A DNA stretch of 64,000 nt from JAXMCK01 sp046349395 (GTDB lineage Bacteria > Pseudomonadota > Alphaproteobacteria > Geminicoccales > Geminicoccaceae). The DNA lies in contig JAXMCK010000004.1 in NCBI GenBank assembly GCA_046349395.1, positions 744,001 to 808,000 on the forward strand. Direction: 5' to 3'. The position numbers and the translations under genes were made by a program. Positions 16,721 through 25,969 of the stretch are shown piece after piece. Positions within the stretch are counted from its first letter, which is position 1. Each line of letters begins with the position of its first letter. The notes beneath the pieces are model-generated. The model was not told the DNA's origin. It worked only from the letters and a program-made list of their open reading frames with translations, and searched no databases.

Positions 16721-18448
16721 TCAGGAAGGGGCGGCGGAGAGCTGCGGCGGCACCGCAGGAACGAGGTCGACCGGGCCGTGATCGAGGTCAGTGATGCGGC
16801 CGGCCAGCAGCGCGTCGCGCACCGCCGAGCGGCTGAGCTTGCCCGAGGTCGTGTAAGCGAGGCTGCGCGGGGCGGCGAGGATCACCTCGCAGTCCACACC
16901 CGAGCTGCGCCGCACCTGGCCCGCGACCTCGCGGCGCAGCAGGTCGCGGTCGGTCGCGTCCTGGCGGCGGCACTCGACCACCAGCATGACCCGCTCCGCA
17001 CCCTCCTCGTCGGGCACGGCGAAGGCGGCGGTGTCGCCGACGCGCACACCCTCGACCTGCTCGGCCGCCCATTCGAGGTCCTGCGGCCAGATGTTGCGGC
17101 CACCGACAATGATGAGGTCCTTGTAACGGCCGGTGACAACGAGCTCGCCGCCGATCATGTAGCCGAGATCGCCCGTGTCGAGCCAACCTTCGCGGACCAG
17201 CGGTGCGCGGCTCAGATGCGGGAAGCGGAAATAGCCGTTCATCAGGCTCGGGCCGCGGACGAAGATCCGCCCCACCGAGCGGTCGTCCATCGGCTCCCCG
17301 TCGCCCGAGCGGATCTCGATCTCGTAGCCCGGCAGCGGCTTGCCGCAGAGCGTGAAGCCGGCACTGCCCGGCGCTTCCATGTCGCTGCGGATGCCGCGGC
17401 CGAGCGGGCTCATGGTCACCGCCAGCGTCGCCTCGGCGAGGCCGTAGCTCGGCAGGAAGGCGCCGGAGCTGAAGCCGACCGGCGCGAAGCGCTCGGCGAA
17501 GCTCGCCAGCACCTGCGGGCGGATCATCTCGGCACCGATTCCGGCGACGCGCCAGCGGCTGAGGTCGAGATCGGGAAGTGCCGTCTCGCCGGCGCGGCGC
17601 GCGCAAAGCGAATAGCCGAAGGTCGGCGAGAAGGAGATGGTACCGCCCTGCTCGGAGAGCATCCGCAGCCAGACCAGCGGGCGGCGCGCGAAGCTCGCGG
17701 TGGCGAGGTAGTCGACCGAGAGTTGGGCCAGCATCGGGGTGATGCAGCAGCCGACGAGGCCCATGTCGTGGTACAGCGGCAGCCATGTCGTGCAGCGATC
17801 GCCCGGGCGCAAGGCGACGCCGTCGCGCCCGATCGCCGTCGCGTTGGCGAGCACCGCCTGCTGGCTGACGAGGACACCGCGCGGCAGGCTGGTGCTGCCG
17901 GACGAATACTGGATGTAGCAGGGCTCGTGCGCCTGTAGCGGGCGCAGGGCGCCGTCGCCGGCCGCCATCGCCATGAAGTCGTCGAGGGTGCCGACGAGGC
18001 CGATGCCGACGCGCGCGGCGGCCAAGGTCACGCTGTCGCGCAGGTCGGCCGGGCCGATCGCGGCACACGCACCGGCGGCTTCCAGCATGCCGGCGAGCCG
18101 CGCCTCGTACGCCTCGCGGCCGCCGAAGTTCACGCAGAGCGGCAGCGGGACGGGCAGCAGGCCGGCATACTGGCAGCCGAAGAAGGCGACCATGAAGTCC
18201 GGGCCGGTCTCGGCGATGATCCCCACGCGCTCGCCGCGACCTAGCCGCGCGCCGACGAGGCGTACCGCCAGATCCTGGGCGCGCTGGCGCAATTCGGCGT
18301 AGGGCAGCACCGTCTCGACGCTGCCTCGGGCACCGAAGAAATTGAAGCCCGTCTCGCCCTGCGCTGCGTAGTCGAGGCCGTCGACCAGCGTCGCTGCGCC
18401 ACCCATCCGAAAGGGCAGTGCTGTATTGAAGGTTGGCGTTCCCGACAT
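16721..18448 (-). CDS. Fatty acyl-AMP ligase (FAAL-type acyl activating enzyme)
   Basis: The 575-residue ANL-superfamily enzyme carries the adenylation motif YIQYSSGSTSLPRG near residue 187 and the FAAL-characteristic WLPLYHDMGLVG near 230. A6-A8-like motifs (GWLDTGDLGYM; GRYKDLIIVGGRNIWPQD) and a C-terminal lysine in SGKLSR follow. FAALs make acyl adenylates and pass the chain to an ACP instead of CoA. With a dedicated ACP two genes downstream, it probably loads the fatty acid for sphingoid base or ceramide formation. It is the promoter-proximal gene of the minus-strand half of the locus. Confidence 0.85.
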   Translation of the reverse strand: MSGTPTFNTALPFRMGGAATLVDGLDYAAQGETGFNFFGARGSVETVLPYAELRQRAQDLAVRLVGARLGRGERVGIIAETGPDFMVAFFGCQYAGLLPVPLPLCVNFGGREAYEARLAGMLEAAGACAAIGPADLRDSVTLAAARVGIGLVGTLDDFMAMAAGDGALRPLQAHEPCYIQYSSGSTSLPRGVLVSQQAVLANATAIGRDGVALRPGDRCTTWLPLYHDMGLVGCCITPMLAQLSVDYLATASFARRPLVWLRMLSEQGGTISFSPTFGYSLCARRAGETALPDLDLSRWRVAGIGAEMIRPQVLASFAERFAPVGFSSGAFLPSYGLAEATLAVTMSPLGRGIRSDMEAPGSAGFTLCGKPLPGYEIEIRSGDGEPMDDRSVGRIFVRGPSLMNGYFRFPHLSRAPLVREGWLDTGDLGYMIGGELVVTGRYKDLIIVGGRNIWPQDLEWAAEQVEGVRVGDTAAFAVPDEEGAERVMLVVECRRQDATDRDLLRREVAGQVRRSSGVDCEVILAAPRSLAYTTSGKLSRSAVRDALLAGRITDLDHGPVDLVPAVPPQLSAAPS

Positions 18449-18747
18449 TCTCAGGTCATCAACTCGTTACGCAGCTGTCACCTCTCCGGCCGGAACCTAG
18501 AAAGCGAAAGCTGACTCGACCACTCACGATTCGTTGCAGATTGTTGCAAGAAGCCGCTTTAAGTGTCTGAAAAGACACGAATTAGAGCTTCGCACAATTC
18601 TCTTGCTGCAACGCAGCATCTAGATGGGATGCGGTCCATGCATCATCAAGTCGCGTCTGCTGCTTCCATGTAGCAAACGGACCGGCTAGTCAGGCCCAGG
18701 AGCATCCGCCGCGAAATGGCGGTGCCGAATCAGGGGGCTGATACGGG
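18449..18747. promoter_or_regulatory. Divergent control region between the sphingolipid operon and the sugar ABC operon
   Basis: This 299-base gap is more AT-rich than its flanks. It contains a perfect hairpin or operator-like palindrome, GTGTCT-GAAA-AGACAC at 18563-18578, and a second short one, GCTGC-AAC-GCAGC at 18605-18617. GTTGCA occurs twice close together near 18532-18545. The two divergent operons must both start here. I cannot assign -35/-10 boxes with confidence. Confidence 0.5.
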
Positions 18748-19884
18748 ATGGTACGCAGGCATCTGATGACTGCCGTTGCGGTCGCCGCACTCATGGTGTC
18801 GGCGGCGCGGGTCGAAGCGAAGCCGGACGTGGTGGCCGGACCGGGCTACCTGCCCGAATGCTTCAAGCCGTGGACGGCCGACACCAAGTTCTTCCAGTGG
18901 CCGAAGAAGGAAGGTCCGTACCGGATCGCGCTGGTGAACGGCTTCGTCGGGAACACCTGGCGCATCCAGATGATCCAGACGGCGAAGGCCTTCGTCGAGC
19001 AGCCGGGCATCAAGGACAAGATCAAGGAATTCAAGGTCATCTCGACCGGCACCGATGCCGCCGCCCAGTTGGGCGCCATTGAGGATTTCATCAACCAGGG
19101 CTTCGACGCGATCGTGACCATCGCGGTGAGCCCCGAGGGCTTCGACCGCGTGATCCGCCTCGCGGACCGTAACAACGTCGTGATCGTGCCCTTCGACAAC
19201 ATCCTCGATACCGATGCCGTGATGATGGTCAACGAGGACCAGCATCAGATGGGCGTCATGTCGGCCGAGTTCCTGCTGAAGGAACTGGGCGACAAGCGGA
19301 CCGGCAAGGTCCTGGAAGTCCGCGGCGTGCCGGGCAACTCGGTCGACCGCGATCGCCACGTCGGCTTCCACGAGGTGATGGCGAAGGAAGCCCCGAACCT
19401 CGAGATCGTCGAGATCGTCGGCAACTGGGACGACGCGACCTCGCAGAAGGCCGCCGCCGACGCTTTGGCGGTCCATGGCCAGTTCGTGGCGGCGTTCACC
19501 CAGGGCGGCTCGACCGGCCTCGTCCGTGCGCTCATGGACGCCAACCACCCCTGGATCCCGATCGCCGGCGAGTCCGAGAACGGATTCCGCAAGCTGATCG
19601 CCGAGCACGCCAAGGACGGGCTGAAGGGCCTCAGCTACGGCCAGTCCCCGGGCCTCGTCGCGATCTCGATCAAGGCGGCGCTCTCCGCCCTCGACGGCCA
19701 GGTCATGCCGCAGCTGATCTCGGTCCCGCTGCCGTCCGACGACTACACCACGCTGCAGGACGGCAAGAACTTCTGGTCGAACCTCACCGACAACTTCTTC
19801 ACGGTGAACGAATTCCCACCCTGTGACGTCAACATCACGGCGGTGGAGATCATGGCGAAGACCTCCGAGGACGTCGCCAACTGA
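18748..19884 (+). CDS. Periplasmic sugar-binding protein of a ribose/xylose-type ABC transporter
   Basis: The 378-residue protein has a Sec signal peptide (basic MVRRH, hydrophobic core, cleavage after VEA near residue 24) and a type-I periplasmic binding fold (Peripla_BP_4). Typical elements are YRIALVNGFVGNTWRIQM, the mid-domain FDAIVTIAVSPEGFDRVI, and hinge residues around RGVPGNSVDRDRHVGF. It should capture a monosaccharide or related polyol in the periplasm for the ATPase and two permeases that follow. The ligand is not readable from sequence. Its ATG follows an AG-rich stretch near 18731. Confidence 0.88.
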   Translation: MVRRHLMTAVAVAALMVSAARVEAKPDVVAGPGYLPECFKPWTADTKFFQWPKKEGPYRIALVNGFVGNTWRIQMIQTAKAFVEQPGIKDKIKEFKVISTGTDAAAQLGAIEDFINQGFDAIVTIAVSPEGFDRVIRLADRNNVVIVPFDNILDTDAVMMVNEDQHQMGVMSAEFLLKELGDKRTGKVLEVRGVPGNSVDRDRHVGFHEVMAKEAPNLEIVEIVGNWDDATSQKAAADALAVHGQFVAAFTQGGSTGLVRALMDANHPWIPIAGESENGFRKLIAEHAKDGLKGLSYGQSPGLVAISIKAALSALDGQVMPQLISVPLPSDDYTTLQDGKNFWSNLTDNFFTVNEFPPCDVNITAVEIMAKTSEDVAN

Positions 19885-19895
19885 CCGTCCGGGAC

Positions 19896-21422
19896 GTGGG
19901 CGTGCCGCAAGGCACGCCCTTCCTGGCCCTCCACGCGATCGGCAAGCGCTACGGGGGTGTCCGTGCCCTGGAAGAGGTGGACTTCACCTGCAACCGGGGC
20001 TCGATCCATGCGATTCTGGGCGAGAACGGCGCCGGCAAGTCCACACTGATCAAGATCATCGCCGGCGTGGTGCAGCCCGATACCGGGCAAATCCGTATCG
20101 ACGGTGCCGAGACCCATTTCCGGGGACCGGGGGACGCCGCCGGGCGCGGCATCGTCTCGGTGTTCCAGGAACTGTCGCTCGTTCCGGATCTCTCGGTCGC
20201 GGACAACATCTCGCTCGCCGACCCGCCGCGCCGGCTCGGGCTCATCGACGGCCGCGCCCAGCGCAAGCGGGCCGAGGAACTCCTGGCCCGCCTGGGGTGC
20301 ACCGACCTCGACCCGGCGACACGGGTCAAGGACCTGCCGCTCTCACGCCGCCAGCTGGTCGAGATCGCGAAGGCGCTGGCCCGCAACCCGCGCCTTTTGA
20401 TCCTCGACGAGGCGACCTCGGCGCTGACCGCCGCCGACGTCGAGCGCGTCTACGGGTTGCTGAAGGAGTTGCGCCGGCAGGGTCTCGCCATCCTCTACAT
20501 CTCGCACCGCATGCACGAGATCGAGGCCCTGGCCGACCGCTGCTCCGTGTTCCGCAACGGGCGGCATGTCGAGACCTTCGACAAGGGGACCCGCTCCGAC
20601 CAGGACATCGTCCGGCTGATGATCGGCCGCGAGATCACCCAGGTCTACCCGGCGAAGCCGCAGACCGGGAGGACCGGGGCCCCGCTCCTCGAAGTTGAGG
20701 GGCTCGGCTGGGGCGAGCGGCTGAGGGATCTCTCCTTCAAGATCGAACCCGGGGAGATCCTGGGTCTCGGCGGCCTCGACGGCCAGGGCCAGCGCGAGCT
20801 GCTGCTGGCGCTGTTCGGCGTGCTGCGCGGGATCGACGGCAATGTCCGCATCGGCGGCGAGCCAGCCGCCCTCACCGGGCCCAATGCAGCCCGCGCCCAG
20901 GGCATGGCGCTGGTACCGGAGGACCGGAAGACCGAGGGCCTCCTGCTGCCGATGTCGATCGCCGACAATCTGAGCCTCGCCGCTCTCTCCGGCGTGAGCC
21001 CGCTCGGCGTTGTCGACCGCGGCAAGGAGGCGGCCGGCATCCGGTCCATGATCGAGCGGCTCCGGATCAAGATCGGCAACGCGTCGGATGCCGTCGCTAC
21101 CCTGTCGGGCGGCAACCAGCAGAAGGTCGTCATTGGCAAGTGGCTGCTGATCGGCCCGCGGGTCATCCTGCTGAACGATCCCACCCGCGGTATCGACGTC
21201 GGCACCAAGCAGGAACTCTACCACCTGCTGCGCGAGCTGGCGGACGCTGGTGCGGCGATCCTCTTCTACACCACCGACTATGACGAGCTGATCGGCTGCT
21301 GCGATCGGGTCCTCATTCTCTATGACGGCCGGATCGCCCGTACCCTGGAAGGTGCGGCCATCGACGAGGAGACCATCGTGGCGAGCTCGCTGAACCTGCC
21401 CGCCGCGGGAGCTGCGGCATGA
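19896..21422 (+). CDS. Sugar ABC transporter ATPase, double-cassette RbsA/MglA type
   Basis: The 508-residue protein contains two ABC cassettes. The first has Walker A GENGAGKST near residue 47, a degenerate signature region LPLSRRQLVEIAKAL and Walker B LLILDEATSAL. The second lacks a full Walker A but keeps ALVPEDRKTEGL, LSGGNQQKVVIGKWL and VILLNDPTRGID, the usual pattern for carbohydrate importers. A GTG start at 19896 lies 11 bases after the binding-protein stop. It energises uptake with the two permeases downstream. Confidence 0.9.
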   Translation: MGVPQGTPFLALHAIGKRYGGVRALEEVDFTCNRGSIHAILGENGAGKSTLIKIIAGVVQPDTGQIRIDGAETHFRGPGDAAGRGIVSVFQELSLVPDLSVADNISLADPPRRLGLIDGRAQRKRAEELLARLGCTDLDPATRVKDLPLSRRQLVEIAKALARNPRLLILDEATSALTAADVERVYGLLKELRRQGLAILYISHRMHEIEALADRCSVFRNGRHVETFDKGTRSDQDIVRLMIGREITQVYPAKPQTGRTGAPLLEVEGLGWGERLRDLSFKIEPGEILGLGGLDGQGQRELLLALFGVLRGIDGNVRIGGEPAALTGPNAARAQGMALVPEDRKTEGLLLPMSIADNLSLAALSGVSPLGVVDRGKEAAGIRSMIERLRIKIGNASDAVATLSGGNQQKVVIGKWLLIGPRVILLNDPTRGIDVGTKQELYHLLRELADAGAAILFYTTDYDELIGCCDRVLILYDGRIARTLEGAAIDEETIVASSLNLPAAGAAA

Positions 21423-22459
21423 GCGGCTGGCGCGCCATGTTCGGCCGCAGCCAGGGGCTCCTCGTCGCCATCCTGCTCTTCATCCTCTTCTACGGGGTCT
21501 ACAACGCCAACCACCCGAAGGGCTTCACGGGCTCGGTCCTGGTGCAGAACGCCAACGAATCGCTGGCGCTGATCATGGCCGCCATGGCGCAGACCGTGCC
21601 GGTCCTGGCGGGCGGCCTCGACCTCTCGGTCGGTGCGATCATCACGCTCGTGAACTGCCTCGCCAGCCACCTGATCACGGGCGGCCCCGCTTCCGTCGTC
21701 GGCGGCATCGTCGTCTGCCTGGTCGCCGGGCTCCTCGCCGGCTTCGTCAACGGCTGCATCGTCGTCTATGGCCGGCTGCAGCCGATCGTGGCCACCCTGG
21801 CGAGCGGTGCGGTCTATATCGGCCTCGCCCTGTTCCTGCGCCCGACACCCGGCGGCGAGATCGACCAGGATCTCGCCTGGGCGCTGACCAACGATCTCTA
21901 CGAGATGGCGGCGACCTTCGGCCTGTTCGACAATGGCGACGCGGCCTGGTTCCAGCCCATCGCCTGGATCCCCGTCCCGCTCATCATCCTGGTCGCCGTC
22001 CTGCTGTTGGTCTGGCTGCCGTTCAAGCGCACCGTGACCGGCCGCTCGGTCTACGCCGTCGGCTCCAGTGAGCAGGCGGCCTACATGTCCGGCCTCGCCG
22101 TCGACCGCGCCAAGCTCGCCGCCTTCACGCTAGGCGGCTTCTTCGCAGGTGTGGGTGGTGTCTACCTCGCCCTGCAGACTTCCTCGGGCAATGCCGACCT
22201 GCCGCAGGCCGCGGCCTACACGCTGAACTCGATCGCGGCCGTCGTCATCGGCGGTACGTCGCTCATGGGCGGCAGCGGCGGTGCCTTCGCCTCGGCGATC
22301 GGTGCGCTCGTCATCCGCGCCATCTCGTTCAACTTCCGGATCTTCGACGTGGCACCCTTGCTGCAACCGCTGATCGAAGGCCTCGTCCTTCTCGCCGCGG
22401 TCTCGCTCGGGGCCAGCCGCGTCTTCCGCGTGCGCAACCGTCTGGAGCTTCTGGGATGA
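21419..22459 (+). CDS. Sugar ABC transporter permease 1 (RbsC family)
   Basis: The 346-residue membrane protein has the RbsC/BPD_transp_2 pattern with about ten hydrophobic segments, the LAGGLDLSVGAIITLVNCLA motif near residue 62 and VIGGTSLMGGSGGAFASAIGAL near 278. It forms the channel with the next gene product. The start overlaps the ATPase stop (ATGA), and its own stop overlaps the second permease in the same way, so the operon is tightly coupled. Confidence 0.9.
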   Translation: MSGWRAMFGRSQGLLVAILLFILFYGVYNANHPKGFTGSVLVQNANESLALIMAAMAQTVPVLAGGLDLSVGAIITLVNCLASHLITGGPASVVGGIVVCLVAGLLAGFVNGCIVVYGRLQPIVATLASGAVYIGLALFLRPTPGGEIDQDLAWALTNDLYEMAATFGLFDNGDAAWFQPIAWIPVPLIILVAVLLLVWLPFKRTVTGRSVYAVGSSEQAAYMSGLAVDRAKLAAFTLGGFFAGVGGVYLALQTSSGNADLPQAAAYTLNSIAAVVIGGTSLMGGSGGAFASAIGALVIRAISFNFRIFDVAPLLQPLIEGLVLLAAVSLGASRVFRVRNRLELLG

Positions 22460-23412
22460 CGGCCCTGCCGCGCCTCGCCCCGGCCGACCGGCCGATCGTC
22501 GTCGCCTGCGTCTGCATCCTGATCATCCTGGCGCTGGGCAGCGTCTACACGATGGCGACGCAGGGAACGCTGAGCTTCCTGCGCCCCATCTACCTGCTGC
22601 AGCAGCTTCAGGTGGGTGCCTTCCTCGGCATCGTCGCCGCCGGCATGATGCTCGTCATCCTCCTCGGCCACATCGACCTCTCGGTGCCCTGGACGCTGAC
22701 CGCGTCGGCGATGATGGCGACCGCCGTCGGCGGACCGATGGCGATCCCGACCGGCCTCGCCGTCGGCCTCCTGGTCGGCCTCGTCAACGGCCTCGGTGTG
22801 GCCGTGCTCCGCGTGCCGTCGATGATCTTCACGCTCGGCGTGAACGCCGTGCTGCGCGGCCTCATGGTGCTCTACACGGGCGGCTTCGCCCCGCAGACGC
22901 ACGCGACACCGCTGATGGAGACGCTGGCCGTCGGCAAGCTGTTCGGCTTCCTGCCGGCGGCTCTGCTGGTGTGGGCCGCCCTCTCGGTCGTCTTCGTCTT
23001 CATGCTGACCCGCACGACCTTCGGCCGCTACCTCTACGCCATCGGCAACCGGGAGACGGCGGCCTACCTGTCGGGCGTGCAGACCCGCTCGATCCTGATC
23101 GGCAGCTTCGTGCTGTGCGGCTTCTGCTCGGGTCTGGCGGGCCTGCTGCTCGCCGGCTATTCGAGCAAGGCCTACCAGGCGATGGGTGACGCCTACCTCC
23201 TGCCCTCGATCGCTGCCGTCGTCATCGGCGGCACGCACATCCTGGGCGGGCGCGGGCGCTATCTCGGCACGGTGGTCGGCACCATCCTGATCACGCTCCT
23301 CTCCTCGGTGCTGGCCGTGATGCAGATGCCGGAGGCCGGTCGACAGGTGATCTACGGTGTCGTGATCATCGCCATGCTGCTGGCCTACGGCCGCGAGCGG
23401 CTCAGCGCCTGA
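22456..23412 (+). CDS. Sugar ABC transporter permease 2 (RbsC family)
   Basis: The 318-residue paralogue of the preceding permease has LLGHIDLSVPWTLTASAMM near residue 70 and VIGGTHILGGRGRYLGTVVGT near 256. Two different permeases rather than a homodimer imply a heterodimeric channel, as in several sugar and purine importers. It ends the operon and overlaps the mlaA stop region by 11 bases in a convergent arrangement. Confidence 0.9.
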   Translation: MTALPRLAPADRPIVVACVCILIILALGSVYTMATQGTLSFLRPIYLLQQLQVGAFLGIVAAGMMLVILLGHIDLSVPWTLTASAMMATAVGGPMAIPTGLAVGLLVGLVNGLGVAVLRVPSMIFTLGVNAVLRGLMVLYTGGFAPQTHATPLMETLAVGKLFGFLPAALLVWAALSVVFVFMLTRTTFGRYLYAIGNRETAAYLSGVQTRSILIGSFVLCGFCSGLAGLLLAGYSSKAYQAMGDAYLLPSIAAVVIGGTHILGGRGRYLGTVVGTILITLLSSVLAVMQMPEAGRQVIYGVVIIAMLLAYGRERLSA

Positions 23413-24148
23413 TCTCGAACTCGCGGTACTTGGTGTAGAGCCAGCGGACGAGGTCGTACTCGAACGGCGAGCCCGAGCCGTAGTAGCGGAAGCTGATGCT
23501 GCGCCGCTGGTTCACCGCGTAAAGGAAATACATGGTGGGGTGGAAGTAGACCCAGTTCGCCACGTAGGAGAAGGGCGGCAGGAAGCCCGAGACCGCGGTG
23601 TCGACGGCGAGGCCGCTGGCATCGCGCACGTTGGACGGCCCCAGCACCGGCAGGACGAGATAGGGGCCGGCACCCACGCCGTAGCGGCCGAGCGTCTGGC
23701 CGAAATCCTCGTTCTGCTGCGGGATGCCCAGCGGTGTCGCCACGTCGAACAGGCCGGCCACGCCGATCGTCGAGTTCAGAGCGAACCTGATGGCAGCCCT
23801 GCCCGTGACCTCGGGGCGACCCTGGAACGCGCCGTTGGTGCCGTTCCTGATCTCGGTCAGGTTGGAGAAGAAGTTGCTGACGCCGGTCTTCATCGGGTCG
23901 GGCACGGCGTAGTCGTAGGCGTTGACCACGGGCAGGAAGGCGTACTTGTCGAACAGCGCGTTGAAGACGTAGACGCGCCGGTTCATGCCCTCCCAGGGGT
24001 CGTAGACCACGAACTGGTTGTCGGCCATCATCTCCGCCGGCACCGATTGGTGCATCGGCGGTGACGTTCCGACGAGAGGATCGGCGGCACAGCCCGAGAG
24101 TAGGCCCGCCAGGACGACGAGGGCTGGGAGGCGGAAGCGGCGCATCAT
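23402..24148 (-). CDS. mlaA: MlaA (VacJ) family outer-membrane lipoprotein
   Basis: The 248-residue protein has a lipoprotein signal with lipobox LLSGC (Cys20) and the MlaA core: DPWEGMNRRVYVFNALFDKY, GVSNFFSNLTEIRNGTNGAFQG, RFALNSTIGVAGLFDVA and EDFGQTLGRYGVGAGPYLVLPVLGPS motifs in order. MlaA sits in the outer membrane with porins and removes mislocalised phospholipid from the outer leaflet. MlaBCDEF are not in this window. It is the second gene of a pair, 7 bases after a secreted alpha/beta hydrolase; an alternative start is Met2. Confidence 0.92.
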   Translation of the reverse strand: MMRRFRLPALVVLAGLLSGCAADPLVGTSPPMHQSVPAEMMADNQFVVYDPWEGMNRRVYVFNALFDKYAFLPVVNAYDYAVPDPMKTGVSNFFSNLTEIRNGTNGAFQGRPEVTGRAAIRFALNSTIGVAGLFDVATPLGIPQQNEDFGQTLGRYGVGAGPYLVLPVLGPSNVRDASGLAVDTAVSGFLPPFSYVANWVYFHPTMYFLYAVNQRRSISFRYYGSGSPFEYDLVRWLYTKYREFEIRR

Positions 24149-24155
24149 CGTGCCG

Positions 24156-25460
24156 TCACTGGATCAGAAGCTGCAGCATCGTGTGCACCACGTCGCGCTG
24201 GGCGAGGTTGCCGCCGTGGCCGCCGGTCGGGAAGATCTGCGCCCGGGCGCCGAACACCTGGTTCAGCCACTGCGGCTCGCCCCTTGAGAGGATGATGTCG
24301 TCCTCGTTGCTGATGACCCGGACCCGCTGGTCCTTGCGCAGGAAGCCTTCGATCGCCCGCAGGCTCGCCTGCTTGATCATGTCCTCGCGGGTTAGGCCCG
24401 GATACCTCTTGGCGTAGTACGGCACGTAGACGCCGTCGAAATAGTCCTCGAAATTGAGACCGAAGCCTTTCACGAAGACGTCGGTCAGCGTGGTCGGGAT
24501 GCGGATCACGGCGTTCTTCGGCACGATGTAGCCGGCGTTCGTCATGACGTCGGAGGTGAAGGCGATGTCGTTCGAGCTGAGCCGGAAGACGAAGCCGATC
24601 ACCATCTCCAGCTCGCGCTCCGACGGCTCCAGCGTCGTGTAGGCGCGATAGACGAGATTGTCGTCGGTCAGGTTGATCTGATCGTTCGGATTCGAGTTGG
24701 CGACGATCTGCGAGAAGATCCCGTCCAGGAAGTTGCGCACCGCATGCGGATCCTGCCGGACATACTTGTCCAGCATGTCATCGAGGATGTGGAGCGAGTT
24801 GATCAGGTCGACCGACGGGTTGATCATCAGGGCCCGCTTGAAGTCGAACGCATGCAGGCGCGAATCGAGCTCGGCGACGAAGCCCGTGTGGGTGCCGCCG
24901 AGGCTGAACCCCAGGACGTAGTAGCCGGTCGGCTTGATCTCGCCCTTCAGGTCGGCGTCGATCATCCGCATCACGCGGTAGATGTCGGCGGCGTCGTTCT
25001 GCATGCGACCCGGAATCATCGTCTCCGAAGCCGTCGTGATGAAGCTCGGATGGGTCGGGCTCGGGATCGAGACGACGTGGAATCCCACGCTGTAGAGGGC
25101 ACGCGCGAGCAGCCGCGACGTCTGGGCGTCGGCGCCGGCCCCGGTGCCGCCGATGTTGAAGGCGAGCGGCGCGTCCGGGAAGGGCTGCTTGAGGAACCAG
25201 TAGGGCATGCCGTCCCGGTTGTACCAGAAGATCTCCGGCAGCTTGCGGTTCGGGAAGGGCCGCACGTAGCGGATCTCGGCGATCTGGTTGATCCGCGCCT
25301 CGCTCGGCAGCTTCGCCTGGTTGGCCTGGGGCGTCTGCGCCACCGTGGCGGCCAGCGGATCGACGAACGGGTAGGCGTAGGCGCCGCGGAATTCCGCGCG
25401 GGCGACGGCGGGGAGCAGCAGCAGGACTGCCAGCAGCGCGGAAGTGACGGCACGACGCAT
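24156..25460 (-). CDS. Secreted alpha/beta-hydrolase-fold protein linked to mlaA
   Basis: The 434-residue protein has a Sec signal peptide (MRRAVTSALLAVLLLLPAVARA) when started at the ATG at 25460 instead of the longer frame to 25550. A nucleophile elbow GFSLGG near residue 190 fits an alpha/beta hydrolase, and a late GGHGGNLA supplies a plausible catalytic His. It therefore probably acts in the periplasm or outer membrane as a lipase or esterase. It is co-transcribed with mlaA, which points to phospholipid turnover at the outer membrane; the substrate is inference. Confidence 0.75.
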   Translation of the reverse strand: MRRAVTSALLAVLLLLPAVARAEFRGAYAYPFVDPLAATVAQTPQANQAKLPSEARINQIAEIRYVRPFPNRKLPEIFWYNRDGMPYWFLKQPFPDAPLAFNIGGTGAGADAQTSRLLARALYSVGFHVVSIPSPTHPSFITTASETMIPGRMQNDAADIYRVMRMIDADLKGEIKPTGYYVLGFSLGGTHTGFVAELDSRLHAFDFKRALMINPSVDLINSLHILDDMLDKYVRQDPHAVRNFLDGIFSQIVANSNPNDQINLTDDNLVYRAYTTLEPSERELEMVIGFVFRLSSNDIAFTSDVMTNAGYIVPKNAVIRIPTTLTDVFVKGFGLNFEDYFDGVYVPYYAKRYPGLTREDMIKQASLRAIEGFLRKDQRVRVISNEDDIILSRGEPQWLNQVFGARAQIFPTGGHGGNLAQRDVVHTMLQLLIQ

Positions 25461-25648
25461 GCGCTCTGCCCTTGGCCGGAAAGCCCCATCGCTATCCGCC
25501 CGCCGAGGGTCAGGCAAGCGCCGCCACAACACAGGCGAGTTGTCGGCCACGGACCATTGACGCGGGGCCGGTGCCCCTCATGTCACCTTGCGGTGGCGGT
25601 CGGCCGTCAGGCAGGGATGTCCGACCCCACCGCATTCTCAGGGGACCC

Positions 25649-25885
25649 ATGCCTCCCGACCTCCGGCTCCTCGCCTTCCTCGCCTCGAACTGCCTCGCCG
25701 GCGTTCTCGCGGGCTGGGTCCTGCTGGCCGGAATCATCTGGCTCGACATCGCCCGCATCGGCGAACTGCTCTGGACCTCCGAGCACGCCCTCCTCACCCT
25801 CCTCCTCGCCGCCGCCGGCTTCGCGGTGACGTTCGGCAGCCTGGCGATGGGCACGGCGATCTTCCTGCTGCCGAAGGAGGAATGA
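25649..25885 (+). CDS. Small two-helix membrane protein
   Basis: This 78-residue protein has two hydrophobic helices, about residues 8-30 and 44-72, separated by IGELLWTSEHA, and a charged KEE tail. An ATG at 25649 follows AGGGGAC at 25640-25646, a good ribosome site; the longer frame upstream has no such support. I do not recognise a family. It is divergent from the hydrolase gene, and nothing downstream suggests an operon. Confidence 0.6.
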   Translation: MPPDLRLLAFLASNCLAGVLAGWVLLAGIIWLDIARIGELLWTSEHALLTLLLAAAGFAVTFGSLAMGTAIFLLPKEE

Positions 25886-25969
25886 GGTCGGTCAGGTGTC
25901 GTCCGCGTCGCGGCCGTCATCGGAAAGTCAACGTTCAACTTCAAGGACCAGGTCAAGCTGGCCGATGAT

